Of a stretch of 40,864 nucleotides of DNA, positions 29,950 through 40,629 are shown piece after piece. Each line of letters opens with the position of its first letter. Positions within the stretch are counted from its first letter, which is position 1. Origin of the DNA: Porphyra umbilicalis (lineage: Eukaryota > Rhodophyta > Bangiophyceae > Bangiales > Bangiaceae); NCBI GenBank assembly GCA_002049455.2, contig KV919246.1:1-40864 (forward strand), read 5' to 3'. The notes under the pieces are model-generated. The model was not told the origin of the DNA. It did not search any database and worked only from the letters and a program-made list of their open reading frames with translations. Made by a program: the position numbers and the translations under genes.

Positions 29950-30347
29950 ACTCGACGGGCGGCTGCTGCTCAATTGACACGACTCGACGCAACTACCGAT
30001 CCGACGGCAGCGACATTCAGAAATGGGAAGCCCAACAGCCCGGCGGGAGTTTGATCCTCGTTGTCCAGGTCACAGGCTTTTTGTCTGTGTCGGGTGCTGG
30101 GCATCGTCTTGCTTGGCGGATGGTTGCGGTGTGTTGGTCTGTCCCCTCGGCGCGCGCGGCGGGCAGCCTGGCTGTGCGTTCACGCCGACCCCCGCTCGAC
30201 CCCCTTGACGCGTGCGCCCGGTCGAGGGGCGGTTTTCTGGGCGCCCGCCCCCGGTCTGTGGACCCCCTTGGCGCGTGCGCCCAACCCCCCCCCCCCCCCA
30301 CTCCTCTCTACACCTCTTGTCCTCCACCCCCGTCGTCACCGCACGGC

Positions 30348-30677
30348 ATGGAGGCCCGGCGTCTGGCGGCGCATGTCGTTCGCTTCCCTGGCCGGCCTGC
30401 AGCGGCTGCTGCCGAAGCCGCGGACGCCTTCCTGGACTGTCTACACCGCGAGTACCCGCTGGCGGCGTGCCATCCGCTGGCATCGGAGCGCACGCGGGTG
30501 GGGATGATGGACCATCTGATGGCAATGGACGTTGTCATTACCATGATCTCTGACCCTGACGAGCTGGGTAGGGAGCTTGCCCCCTTTCACGACGGAGTCT
30601 TCGACGCGGCCGGTATACGTTCGGCTGTAGGTAGCTGGGTGCTGCACGAGCAGATTCAGAGTGGGCACCGTGTTTGA
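30348..30677 (+). CDS. Hypothetical 109-residue protein
   Basis: An ATG-initiated frame starts MEARRLAAHVVRFPGRP and ends LHEQIQSGHRV. The composition is protein-like: charged, helical (AADAFLDCLHREYPLA, GMMDHLMAMDVVITMI) and without homopeptide runs. The frame is open for 99 codons upstream, but that part is Pro/Arg low complexity. It may be a complete small gene or the first exon of a longer one. The upstream tandem array and TATA-like box suggest it is expressed. No family is recognised. Confidence 0.35.
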   Translation: MEARRLAAHVVRFPGRPAAAAAEAADAFLDCLHREYPLAACHPLASERTRVGMMDHLMAMDVVITMISDPDELGRELAPFHDGVFDAAGIRSAVGSWVLHEQIQSGHRV

Positions 30678-32254
30678 TGGGTGCCGCGCGCCGTTGGGCT
30701 GATGAAAAGAACTGCGTGTGTGCCCCCATTCTGTCTGGGCTCTGATCTGGTCTCTTCTCGTGTGCTCCTGTACGTCCACCCACCGCACCGTCGAGGCAGG
30801 CGGCAGGATGGAGGTGATGATAGATGCGCGACGATACGAGGCCCTGTGTGTCACAGCACGTGACAATTTGAGGTGAGGAGACGACGTGTAGGCCGTACGC
30901 CCCGCTCCCCTTTTCCGTGCGGCACTTGGGTGTGCTTTTGCACGTCCTCTGGCGCCCGTGCACCCATGTGGACTGCCCCCGCCTTTGTTGCTAACAGCCC
31001 GTGGAACAGCACGTGGGCCCAGCTGACACGCAGACTCCGAGGGTATGCCACTCGACACAGATGGAAATGCGTGACCACGAAACGAAGCACGAAAGCCCCC
31101 CCACTTATTTTCGGAGCGGCACTGACGCCACAAACTCATCAAACGTCCCACACATAGAAGGCATTGGGGTAGAAGCACACGGCCTTGTGGTCCTCGAGGG
31201 GTACACCCAGCGCAGCCGACACGGCGACGTAACCAAGGCGCGTGGCCAGGGCCCCAAAGTCGGAAACCACCCGTTCCGTTGTCCTCGGTACCGAGGTTGG
31301 CAAACAGCACCGCGACACGTCTGATGCCCCGTCTTGCACGTGCCATCGCAGGTGCGTGCAGTCGCGGACTTGCGGCGGGCACTGCAGCTCCTTAGACACA
31401 GGCTGCAGCAGGCCGTGGTGGGTGTCGGCGTGAGGCGCGTCCGCCACCGAGCGCCCGAATGTCGGTGTTTAGTCGTCCCTGAGACGTCCCGTGCTCTCGG
31501 ATTCCTCATCGTCCTCCTCGTCCTCATTGTCCTCCTCGTCCTCATTGTCCTCATTGTCTTCATTGGCCTCAATGTCCTCATTGTCCTCATTGTCCTCATT
31601 GTACTCATTGACCCTTTTCTTTATTTTCCTCATTGTCCTTTTAGTTCAGTATCCTCATTGTCCTCATTGTCTATTTTGTCAGGCTGTGCAGGCGACATCG
31701 ACCGCCGCCACGGCAAAGCGCAAGGCAAGGGTCGGTCGTTGTGCTGCGGCCCGCGCCCGTAGGGAGGAGGGGGGGGTGTCGGGTCGTCCGGCTCGCGCGG
31801 CGGCGCAGCGCACGTCGGCCAAGGCCCGCTCCCCTCCCCCTCCTGTCGCGGTTGCCGGGGGTGCGCGCAGCGGCGTGGCGCACTTTCGCTGCCGCCCCAG
31901 CGCACCCTCCTGCTGTGGCGCTGGGCAGCACTGGCGGCCGCACCGCGGCGCGGCTGCCGTTGAGTGGTTATGGGGGGGGGGCCGACACTCTTCTCCCCCG
32001 CCGCCGCTGCGGCGAGCAGGGCGCCGACAGCCCCAAGCGGCAGTACGTCATGGGGTGGCAGAAGGAAAAACTGGGAGTGGCAGGGGGGAGGGTCAAGGAG
32101 GGACTTTTAAGCGGACGGGGCATGGGGCGACATAGTGTGGGGCTGCGAGGAGGGGGGAGGGCGGGGATGGCGACCTGGACCGACCCTGGCACTGTCGTCT
32201 CAAATTCTGTTTCAAACAGCGAGGATAAAACCTAGAATGGGGCTTACTGCGGTA
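30678..32254. other. No recognised gene; includes a possible C-terminal exon on the minus strand
   Basis: Among shadows, the minus-strand frame 31139-31447 ends GVPLEDHKAVCFYPNAFYVWDV, which looks protein-like and not low-complexity. It has no ATG, so it would need upstream exons. 31700-32190 is GC-rich with frames on both strands. No family match was made. Confidence 0.3.
31503..31672. repeat. (tcctcattg)n microsatellite
   Basis: The 9-base unit tcctcattg and close variants run from 31503 to about 31611 and again near 31651-31672. Read on the minus strand in one frame it encodes a strongly acidic NED repeat ending EESESTGRLRDD and a stop. Read on the plus strand it encodes a hydrophobic LIV repeat. 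Which, if either, is translated is unknown. Confidence 0.85.
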
Positions 32255-32440
32255 ACAGAAGCCGCTGCGGCTTAGTGGGAAAAGACCACGCTCGTGACCA
32301 TGGGGTCACGAGTTCAAATCAGCAGTGCAAAGGCCATTGGCTTGTAAATTGGTGCATCTCCCGGGGTGAGCAACACCTCCCAACTCCAAGGATCACGGAC
32401 GCTAAGGTTAAGACATACTAAGGAAATGGCTTGTTTTTCG
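32255..32440 (+). mobile_element. tRNA-derived SINE-like element
   Basis: An A-box-like ggcttagtggg (about 32269-32279) and a B-box-like gagttcaaatc (about 32309-32319) have the spacing of an internal Pol III promoter. A short stem cgtgacc/ggtcacg lies between them, like an anticodon or variable arm. The T arm does not pair properly, so this is not an intact tRNA gene. A non-tRNA body follows. No 3' poly(A) or target duplication could be fixed, so the right edge is a guess. Confidence 0.45.
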
Positions 32441-33250
32441 CAATGAATGCTCCCTTGCCTACACATGGAGACGGATGCTCGTCTTTAATTAATCCTAGCC
32501 ACAAAATTGAGGAATTCACAGTATAGGCCTGCGGCCCGATTTGCTCACGCAGCCACATCGATTCTGGAGGTCGGCGTGACGCGAAATTGGGATCGTCCCC
32601 CAGTGATCATCAGATCAAGTGGAGGAACTCCCCGGGGTTTTCCGGTGGACCGTCCTGGCCTAATCTCAAACGTAGAATAGGATAGGGCGAGATCTATGAC
32701 GCAAGACCGTCCTGGAAACAGTCCCGGCGGTGGCGTTCGGACTTTACTGAGGATCATCCTTGAGATCAAACGAGGATCACTGAAGGACTGTTCCGCAGAT
32801 GGTCTGCCGGATCAAATGGAAAACCAATCGGCACCTTGGTCGCTGGGGGGGCTAGAAATGGCTGGCCAATGAGCGCACGGAAGCCGTCCGCCGGTGTTCC
32901 ACCTTGAAGGACGTGTCCTTCGTACCTTTCCTATTGTCAGAAAGGGGGATTGGTGCAGAGTGTCCGAGCCGGGAATCTGCCGAGCAGCTCCAACTCGTGC
33001 CGATCAGCAGATCAGGGCCTCCCTCGCCATAGGTACACCGAAGTGAGCCTCCGTCGATGCTTGAGGTGCCACACCGCAGTCGCATCGTGCCGGCGTCCTG
33101 TGCCTTGGGCCCTTGATCTCGCTGTGTATCCCCGTCAAACAGGTCCTCGGCTGTGTCCCTCTTGGTGCTCCTACGGGCGTGCGTATGTGGTGTTAACGTG
33201 CAGTGTCGGATACTGTGCTACGCACGCACGGGCCCCCTTTCCTGGTCGCC
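32441..33250. other. Upstream region of the transposase gene
   Basis: No gene is seen. Short motifs recur (accgtcctgg at about 32648 and 32706; several gatca-containing strings at 32600-32820), which could be subterminal transposase-binding repeats. No terminal CACTA/CACTG inverted repeat was identified. Confidence 0.35.
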
Positions 33251-36229
33251 ATGAAGCGTCGCAGGCGCGGTCCACGAGGTTCTGCGTTTTTCAATCTCAC
33301 TGATGCCAACCTGATTCATTTGCAAGCACATCCCACGAACTCGGATTCTGCAGAGCATGATGTCGGCCGTGAAGGCGACGGTGGGGGCTGGGCAGGCAGA
33401 CCCCAACCTGTCCCTGGCAGAGCGATACCACGAGTGTCCCATATAGAGGAGTACGACGACGTCGCCCTGTCATCAGAATCTGAGTCAGACGCTTACCCAT
33501 CAGACGACACAGAATTTTCGAGTGCATCTGAGCACCCTGATGAGGGGTTTGCAACACGTCGCGAGTTCTTATGTTTTGGGTACCTCTATGGGCGAGTGCG
33601 CGTGACGCTCAGACAGTATGACATGATGCGAGAGGCCGAGAACTCCTTTATCCCGCAGGAGGAGTGGCCCTCGAGGTGGCGCTTACGGCAGTTGCGCAAG
33701 CACATGCTGAAGTCTGCCATACCACTGCGAAGAGAAACAACCACACGTCAGCTTCCCGTTGGCAAAGGAAGAGCCTTGCGAAAACTGCCTGACGCAATCG
33801 TGTTGTACATTCCTTTCTCTGAGCACGTAAAGCGGGACTTTGGAGATCCCAAGGCGGCTGCTCTTTTCCACAGTAAAGGGGAATCGTGCATGAGCACAGC
33901 TGAGCGGCCTGCAGAGTTTTATCAGACTGTAGTGGCCAGGGATCCCACGAGGTATAACGTGAAGAACGTCCTGTTCCGAGACCGGTACAGGTACGACATT
34001 GGATGTATCGCCCAGGTCTCTCTTGATGCAGCTACGACGTTCAAGGCCAGTCTGATGAGCACAGCCATTGCTTGTGACGGCAGCTTTACCACATCCGCGT
34101 CCACGTATGCTCCCCAGAGCGCACTTCGACTTGGGGACTCCCTCGCGCAGTTTTCTGCTTTTCCTGATTTCGTACCGCCCGCGAGCTGGGCACCATGCTT
34201 CACCGAAGAACGCAGGTTTACTTTGCGGTTCACGCGGTCCGGTGGCGTACTGGTTCTTGTCGTAAAAGCATCAGCCATGATGGAACAAGACTCGTGGTCC
34301 GCCTTAACGTCTCTGCGGCCACTGGAGCTCTCGCAGGCGGCAGAGCCCCCGGAGTGTGCTCTCCCGGAAAAATACCCCTACACGCTATACGTTTCATTGT
34401 ACGGTGATGAATTCAACGTATACAAGCGTCGACGGGGAAGCCTGGAGGGCTACTATGGAGCATACACATCTCTCAGCATCAAAGATCGTGCGTTTTCTGT
34501 TCGTCCACTGTTTTATTTGCCACCAGGAGCCAACGCGGACGCACTTCTCAAGCGCGTGGTGGAAGACGTACTCCTCGCGAGTAAGGAAGGTGTTCACGTG
34601 TATGATGCCTTCAAACAGCAGAACGTGGTAGTTCGTGTGTACCTGTGTCTTGGTCTTTTTGATTTCCCTATGGTTGCAAAGTTTTCCAACTCGGTCGGTG
34701 CCCCAGGCATAGAGCACTGCACTAGCTGCGACATTGTCCAATTGAAGACCACGACAGCCCGGAAAGAGCGAGCCATGAGCAGCACGACCTCTTTTAACGT
34801 TAAGGACTCTCGCTACTCTCGAACGCAAGAGCGGACTGCGCTCATCATGTCGGCCGTGAAGAGCTCCCCACAGCTGTCTGCGGAATCCGTGAAGGATGCA
34901 CTGCTTCTTAATGGCACATCCGATAAGTCCGGCAGCCTGATCATGCGTCTTGAAGAGGCACGGGGTCCCGGGAGTTTCGACATACACGAGCATGTGGTTG
35001 TCGCTCCCTCACACCTACTCTACTACAACATCGGGTCAAACCTTTTAATGGAAGCCTACGATGCCTTATCAGTAGAGCAACGGGACTCACTCACAAAGCA
35101 GATGCGTCGCTGTGCGAAGTATGTCCCGACACACACAGTCTTGTCGTCGTTCGAACCCGAAAACATGGGTGGCACAACCCTCTCAATGTCAGACTATGCA
35201 GTGCTGCTCACGGTGGGCCCGACAGTGCTGCAGTAATTGGTCCATCCTACAGCCACATCGCCACACGCAGTTGCCGCACTCAGTGCTCTTCATGCCCTCC
35301 GACGGTTCTCTACCGCACTTTTCTACCTCCCAACAGCTGCCTCGGATGGCGAGGAGGCCGTGCGAACGAGGCCCACTGTCGCTGAGCTCCAAGTCTTGGG
35401 CGAGAGTCTGATGATTGAACTGCGTCGGCTGGTGCCATTCAACGGGTCGTGGGAGCGACCATCTGTGCACCGTTTACCAGAGCTCTTGTATCGCACTCTC
35501 CCGCTGGTGCAGCTCGGGCCGGCCATATGTGAGCTCATTTTTGAGAGGTTTCACCAGCTGGCAAAGCGTGAGGTGAGCCAGAGCAACAGCTGGAACCCCG
35601 CTGAGTATGCCATACAGAGGTGGAGAGACACAGAACAGTACTCCCGAGTGCTATCTTTGCCAGGCGAATATGGAATACCCGCTTCATGGCTCATTGGTAG
35701 ACGAGGCAAGAAGCTGAAGGCCGTCTCTTTCTACAGCCTGGGTCCGAGCAGAGGTAATGCGGCCACAGTCAATGATGCTTGGCGTGCCATGCACGCTGTG
35801 CGCACGCCCTTGGGGCCCAAAGAAGATGTTTGGAAGCGCCATGCGCCCAACGCGGCCCTCACACTTTGGCGGAAGGCCGCGAGGAAAGAGCGATCGATTA
35901 TTGTCGCAGAAGGGTCCACAGTGTCCATTGTTGACATTGTACCTGAAGAGCATGGCTCTGGAACGAGTGACATGAACCACAAGCGCTTTGGTCGCGTCCA
36001 CTCCATTGCAACCGTCAACGGCGAGCTTTACGTTGCCTACGAGCCATGGCGTGTACCGCACATGGCCTTCTCCGTCTTGGGCGAGCCGGCTGTCGTCGCT
36101 GTTGACGTAGCAGCTGATGTTATCATTGTCACTGCCGACCGCGTCGGCCAATTGGCATTTGTGCTTCCTCGTGGGCAGCGTAATGTCATGTTTACCAAAC
36201 GTTCGGGCTTCCACTTTAAGAGCGGGTGA
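33251..36229 (+). pseudogene. CACTA/Plavaka-like (CMC) transposase with one in-frame stop
   Basis: A single frame of 992 codons, broken only by TAA at 35234-35236 (codon 662), encodes a DDE transposase. The start chosen is the ATG at 33251 (MKRRRRGP), a basic N-terminus followed by an acidic Ser-rich stretch. The core reads LYVSLYGDEFNVYKRR (first Asp about residue 386), then LGLFDFPMVAKFSN (second Asp about 471), then HCTSCDI, a Cys pair placed as in Tnp2-type transposases. After the stop, LIFERFHQLAKR supplies the expected late Glu (codon 765). The stop therefore removes the third catalytic acid and about 330 residues that are otherwise intact. The coding DNA is much less GC-rich than the MCM genes. 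Readthrough or a recent nonsense mutation are both possible. Assignment rests on motif reading, not a search. Confidence 0.68.
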
Positions 36230-36483
36230 CTGAGAGTGACTTGTGTATTTTATTCCTCTCTGACGTGTAAGTCGGACTCGGCTCATGGTTTGAATACTGT
36301 ACTGCACCAAAAACAACGAGCAAGGGACCTACGTTGGACTCAAGAGCAAATGAGAAGAAGTTGATGAATATTACAACAGCCTATGTGCGACAGCCAGCAA
36401 CGTGAGGCAGTACGAAGAAACATACATAGTGCGCATAGAGAAGCCAAAAGCAAGAAGCATAGAAAAAACACAAATGACATCGC
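36230..36483. other. Short region between convergent transposase and JmjC genes
   Basis: These 254 bp hold both 3' ends. A tgtaa motif, a poly(A) signal in some algae, lies at about 36266 on the plus strand. No terminal inverted repeat is visible, so there is no sign that a transposon ends between the two genes. Confidence 0.4.
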
Positions 36484-39400
36484 TCATGCAAAACGTCCCA
36501 CTGACAGCTTCTTCAATTCATCCACCAAGAGGTACACGGAGCTGTTCGAGAGCCGCTGCACCACCACCGGAGCATGGCAACCCATGAGACGCCTCTGCGC
36601 CGGAGAGCCCTGGCGAAGTCGATCGTGCTCGCTCCCGAACATGGTCGGTGCGCAGCGCAGACAGCACAGAGGAGCAGTAGGTCCAGCTTCTTCTCCTAGC
36701 TGTTCAATGCACGTTGGGCAGACAATGACCGAGAGCCAAACGACTACACCGCAATGAGGGCAAGAAGTGCCATCAACTGAATAGTCTGTGACTGATCCCG
36801 TATCCTCATTGGGCAGCACCAAGGGTGTCCCTTTCGGCTGTATGTAGTTGTGCACGATAAACTTCGTCACGCCCATGGACGCCCGCATCATGTCGACGAT
36901 GGTGGCCTTCCTGCCAGCCCAGTCTGTGTCTGGTCCCATCTCCAAAAAAGCCTGCGTATCGTCAAGGTACTTTCCTAGGTAAGACACCATGACTTTGATA
37001 TCCCGTTGGAACTGTTCTGGCTCTAACGCCTGATACATCTTCGTGTCGCCGCACCACCATTCCCCAGCAGCGAGCTTCTGGGCCGCAAGCACCAGCAGCT
37101 TTTCAAAAGGGATGTGGATAGTCAGCTTATTGCGCCAGTGCTCTGCGTGTTCCATCGCGTAAGAAAACCAGGCTGTACAGGCAGTGTTCACGGCGGAGGC
37201 CACGTTTGGTCCCCCATTGAAGCCGCTGTGAAGGACGCCGTAACCCGTGACAACAAAGTCCCCAGGCTCCATCTTGTGGAATCCAACTCGTACACCACGA
37301 GCCAGAAAGAGCGTTGCAGGCCACAAGCACGCCTTTACAGCAAGAACTGTCCATACGTCACCTCCGGCCGCTTCCAATACAACCGGGTCCATAAGCTCTC
37401 GCATCACGCGCTCGGCGAGAGGGCGTTCCGGCGCCGGAATGAACCACCAAAACTTGCTCGCTCCGGCCAGCAAGTACGAACATGATTGCAACAGACTGTC
37501 CTCAACGTGCCAGCTAAAGTGAGAGCCTTGGGACCCAACATACAGCAAGCTCGTGTTGATACCTTCGTATGTGGACGCTGCACCGAGCATAGTGTGGTGA
37601 TTCAATGTGCGAGGGTTCTCAAATCGCTGACGAGGCGGGCAAGACTCGGCATGGGCAGTACACGCAGGGTCGCCGAGACTCCTACTGCACCCATCCTTGT
37701 TGTCAGGTGACATGTCTGAAAGATAGTACACATCTACGGGATCAAGGGCTCCACCCATCACGGCCCTCTCTTTGCCGGCAGCTGTGACTCGTCGCACCCA
37801 AGTCGCGCTGGGATCGTTCACACTGGCAAGGAAGCGCGTCACACCGAAGTCCCGGTATGCGGCTTGAAGGGCGTTTGCACTCTCACCGACTTTGGCTCTG
37901 AGTTCCGCACCTGACATTCGCTTTTCCCTTTCTGATGGCAGCTGTGCCCTCAAGTCTTTGCGCTTGACGATCAGGTCAGGCGCAGGCCTACCAGAGAATG
38001 AGTCGCACATAATGGTAGGGAACTGCGGAAAGGTTTGAACGCGCACTCTGAGCTTGTCCCCGGAATGTTGCTTTGGCAGTCGACTAGAGACGGGGCGCCT
38101 CTCGCGTGCTACTATTCGGAACACGTGCGCGCCAAATTGCCTGAATGATGCACTATTCGACCGAATCAGTCCGTGCAATCCCAACTCAGGAACAGAGTGT
38201 AGCTCAGTCACAGGAACGCAGTAGAAATCCTTGGCACGTCGCGTCGGAGACCCACGCCCTTGCGCAGACACTTTGTCACCACCGTGTGCGTCCTTGGGCT
38301 CCCCGCCCGCATCCATGGCAACTTTCCTGCGAACAGTGTCGTCAGGACCTCCTCGGGTGGTACCCGGCATGTGCTCGTGGAGTTTCTTTGGCGATGTAGG
38401 GTCTTTTCTGGCAGCCCCAGGCTTCTGTATGCTCTGTATCGGTGCGAGCGTTGCACTAGGGACTCCTTCAATTCCTCTGGCCAAGTGGTTTGAGGGGAGA
38501 GTGCCGGCCAAGACGTTTATGTCATCTGCATCAAAGCTAGACAACTGATCATCGCGCCGTGAGGCGAGAGCCTCGCACAGCAAAGAAGGATCACCGACAA
38601 AAAGACCGACTCCCGCGGCGGCACCACAACATGGTCCTTCGGCAATGCCACGGACTCCTGTGCTAGGCCCTTCAACGGGGTTACGCCGTGCACCACCATC
38701 GTCGCGTCGAACATGAGGTAACATACGAACGGCAGCGACACCGAGAACCTGTGCATCGGCGGCATCGCCAGTGAGTCCTCGTGCACGAAAATTACCACCA
38801 CCGTCGGCGGCGGCGGGACGACGTCCGTCTTGCTCAAGCACCCGACCACCGTCGCCGCCTCCGCTGTCTTGGCCAGGTCCTTCACCACGAGTGTCGTGTC
38901 GATCTCGAGTCACCATACAAACGGCAGCACCACCACGAGCGCGTGCGTGATCGGCAGCACGAGCGCGTCCTTGTGATTGCACTTCACCACCGCCACCATT
39001 GTCGCGTCCGTCTTGTGCAACAACACCAACGAGAGCACCACCACGAGCGCGGGCGTCAACGGCTGCACCAATGAGTCCCCGTGCCTCCACTCCATCACCG
39101 GCACCATGTTCGGGTCCCTCTTGAGCGACCACACCAACCGCAGCACCACCACGAGCGCGTGCATCAATGGCTGCATGATCAAGTCCGGGTACCTCCACTG
39201 CGCAACCGCCATTCTTGTCGTGTACACCTTGGGCAACCACACAATCGGGAGCACTAGCACGAGCACGTGCATCAACGCTTGCACAACCACGTCTCCGTGC
39301 ATCCACTGCATCACCTCCACGATTGCCACGACCATCTTGAGCAACCACACCAACTGGAGCACCAGCACGAGCACGTGCATGAGCGGCTGCACCACCAGAT

Positions 39401-40629
39401 CTCTGTACCTCCACTGCAGCACCACCACCATCGTTGCGTCCATCTTGAGCAACCACATCATCGGCAGCACGACCACGATCGCGTGCACCAATTTGTGCAT
39501 CACCAAGTCCGCGTACCGCCACTCCACCACCACCACTATCGTCGGGTCCATCTTGAGCATCAACACCAACGGGAGCACCAGCACGAGCGTGTGCATCATC
39601 GCGTGCACGACCAATTCCACGAACCGCCGCTGCACCATCGCCACCATCGTCGCGTCCATCTTGAGCAACCACATCATTGGCAGCACGACCACGACAGCGT
39701 GCACCAATGTGTGCATCACCAAGTCCGCGTACCGCCTCTCCACCACCACCACCATCGTCAGGTCCATCTGGAGAAACCACACCAACGGGAGCACCAGCAC
39801 GAGCGTGTGCATCATCGCGTGCACGACCAAGTCCACGAACCGCCGCTGCACCATCGCCACCATCGTCGCGTCCATCTTGAGCAACCACATCTTTGGCAAC
39901 ACGACCACGACAGCGTGCACCAATGTGTGCATCACCAAGTCCGCGTACCGCCTCTCCACCACCACCACCATCGTCGGGTCCATCTTGAGAAACCACACCA
40001 ACGGGAGCACCAGCACGAGCGTGTGCATCATCGTGTGCACGACCAAGTCCACGAACCGCCGCTGCACCATCGCCACCATCGACGCGTCCATCTTGAGCAA
40101 CCACACCCACGGGAGCACCAGCAGGAGCACATGCATGAATGGCTGCAGCACCAAGTATGTGTACCGCTTCTGCACCATCGCGACTATCGCCGCGTTCATC
40201 ATGAGCAACCACATCATCAGCCCCACGGTCACGAGCGTGTGCATCAACGCTTGCACCACCAATTCCGCGTACTGCCGCTGCACCATCGCCACCATCGTCG
40301 CGTCCATCTTGAGCAACCACATCATCGGCACCACGACCACGAGCGCGTGCACAAATTTGTGCATCACCAAGTCCGCGTACCGCCACTCCACCACCACTAC
40401 CATCGTCGGGTCCACCTTGAGCAACCACACCAACGGGAGCACCAGCACGAGCGTGTGCATCATCGCGTGCACGACCAAGTCCACGAACCGCCGCTGCACC
40501 ATCGCCACCATCGTCGCGTCCATCTTGAGCAACCACATCATTGGCAGCACGACCACGACAGCGTGCACCAATGTGTGCATCACCAAGTCCGCGTACCGCC
40601 TCTCCACACCACCACCATCGTCGGTCCAT
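36484..40629 (-). CDS. JmjN-JmjC-C5HC2 demethylase-like protein with 36-residue N-terminal repeats
   Basis: This is a Fe(II)/2-oxoglutarate dioxygenase-like protein of the KDM5/plant JMJ14-18 architecture, which removes methyl groups from histone lysines. A JmjN-like segment (FYCVPVTEL ... RQFGAHVFRIVARER) lies at about 38085-38230. The JmjC core has FSWHVED (Fe ligands His and Glu, about 37508-37525), KFWWFIPAPE, GDFVVTGYGVLHSGFN with the second His, and NTACTAWFSY. The C-terminus carries CPHC ... WLSVIVCPTC ... CCLRC, a C5HC2-like zinc finger. In-frame starts are ATG at 40629 or at 38916. The longer form includes about 18 tandem 36-residue repeats with VVAQDGRDDGGDGAAA. The frame continues open upstream, but unit lengths there shift frame, so the 5' end is unresolved and may lie outside the window. 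The core is far less GC-rich than MCM5. The catalytic core assignment is firm; the N-terminal extent is not. Confidence 0.8.
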   Translation of the reverse strand: MDRRWWWCGEAVRGLGDAHIGARCRGRAANDVVAQDGRDDGGDGAAAVRGLGRARDDAHARAGAPVGVVAQGGPDDGSGGGVAVRGLGDAQICARARGRGADDVVAQDGRDDGGDGAAAVRGIGGASVDAHARDRGADDVVAHDERGDSRDGAEAVHILGAAAIHACAPAGAPVGVVAQDGRVDGGDGAAAVRGLGRAHDDAHARAGAPVGVVSQDGPDDGGGGGEAVRGLGDAHIGARCRGRVAKDVVAQDGRDDGGDGAAAVRGLGRARDDAHARAGAPVGVVSPDGPDDGGGGGEAVRGLGDAHIGARCRGRAANDVVAQDGRDDGGDGAAAVRGIGRARDDAHARAGAPVGVDAQDGPDDSGGGGVAVRGLGDAQIGARDRGRAADDVVAQDGRNDGGGAAVEVQRSGGAAAHARARAGAPVGVVAQDGRGNRGGDAVDARRRGCASVDARARASAPDCVVAQGVHDKNGGCAVEVPGLDHAAIDARARGGAAVGVVAQEGPEHGAGDGVEARGLIGAAVDARARGGALVGVVAQDGRDNGGGGEVQSQGRARAADHARARGGAAVCMVTRDRHDTRGEGPGQDSGGGDGGRVLEQDGRRPAAADGGGNFRARGLTGDAADAQVLGVAAVRMLPHVRRDDGGARRNPVEGPSTGVRGIAEGPCCGAAAGVGLFVGDPSLLCEALASRRDDQLSSFDADDINVLAGTLPSNHLARGIEGVPSATLAPIQSIQKPGAARKDPTSPKKLHEHMPGTTRGGPDDTVRRKVAMDAGGEPKDAHGGDKVSAQGRGSPTRRAKDFYCVPVTELHSVPELGLHGLIRSNSASFRQFGAHVFRIVARERRPVSSRLPKQHSGDKLRVRVQTFPQFPTIMCDSFSGRPAPDLIVKRKDLRAQLPSEREKRMSGAELRAKVGESANALQAAYRDFGVTRFLASVNDPSATWVRRVTAAGKERAVMGGALDPVDVYYLSDMSPDNKDGCSRSLGDPACTAHAESCPPRQRFENPRTLNHHTMLGAASTYEGINTSLLYVGSQGSHFSWHVEDSLLQSCSYLLAGASKFWWFIPAPERPLAERVMRELMDPVVLEAAGGDVWTVLAVKACLWPATLFLARGVRVGFHKMEPGDFVVTGYGVLHSGFNGGPNVASAVNTACTAWFSYAMEHAEHWRNKLTIHIPFEKLLVLAAQKLAAGEWWCGDTKMYQALEPEQFQRDIKVMVSYLGKYLDDTQAFLEMGPDTDWAGRKATIVDMMRASMGVTKFIVHNYIQPKGTPLVLPNEDTGSVTDYSVDGTSCPHCGVVVWLSVIVCPTCIEQLGEEAGPTAPLCCLRCAPTMFGSEHDRLRQGSPAQRRLMGCHAPVVVQRLSNSSVYLLVDELKKLSVGRFA

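Noticed and set aside
32255..32330. Functional tRNA gene
   Set aside because: A and B boxes are present, but the T stem does not pair and the acceptor ends match poorly, so it is called SINE-like instead.
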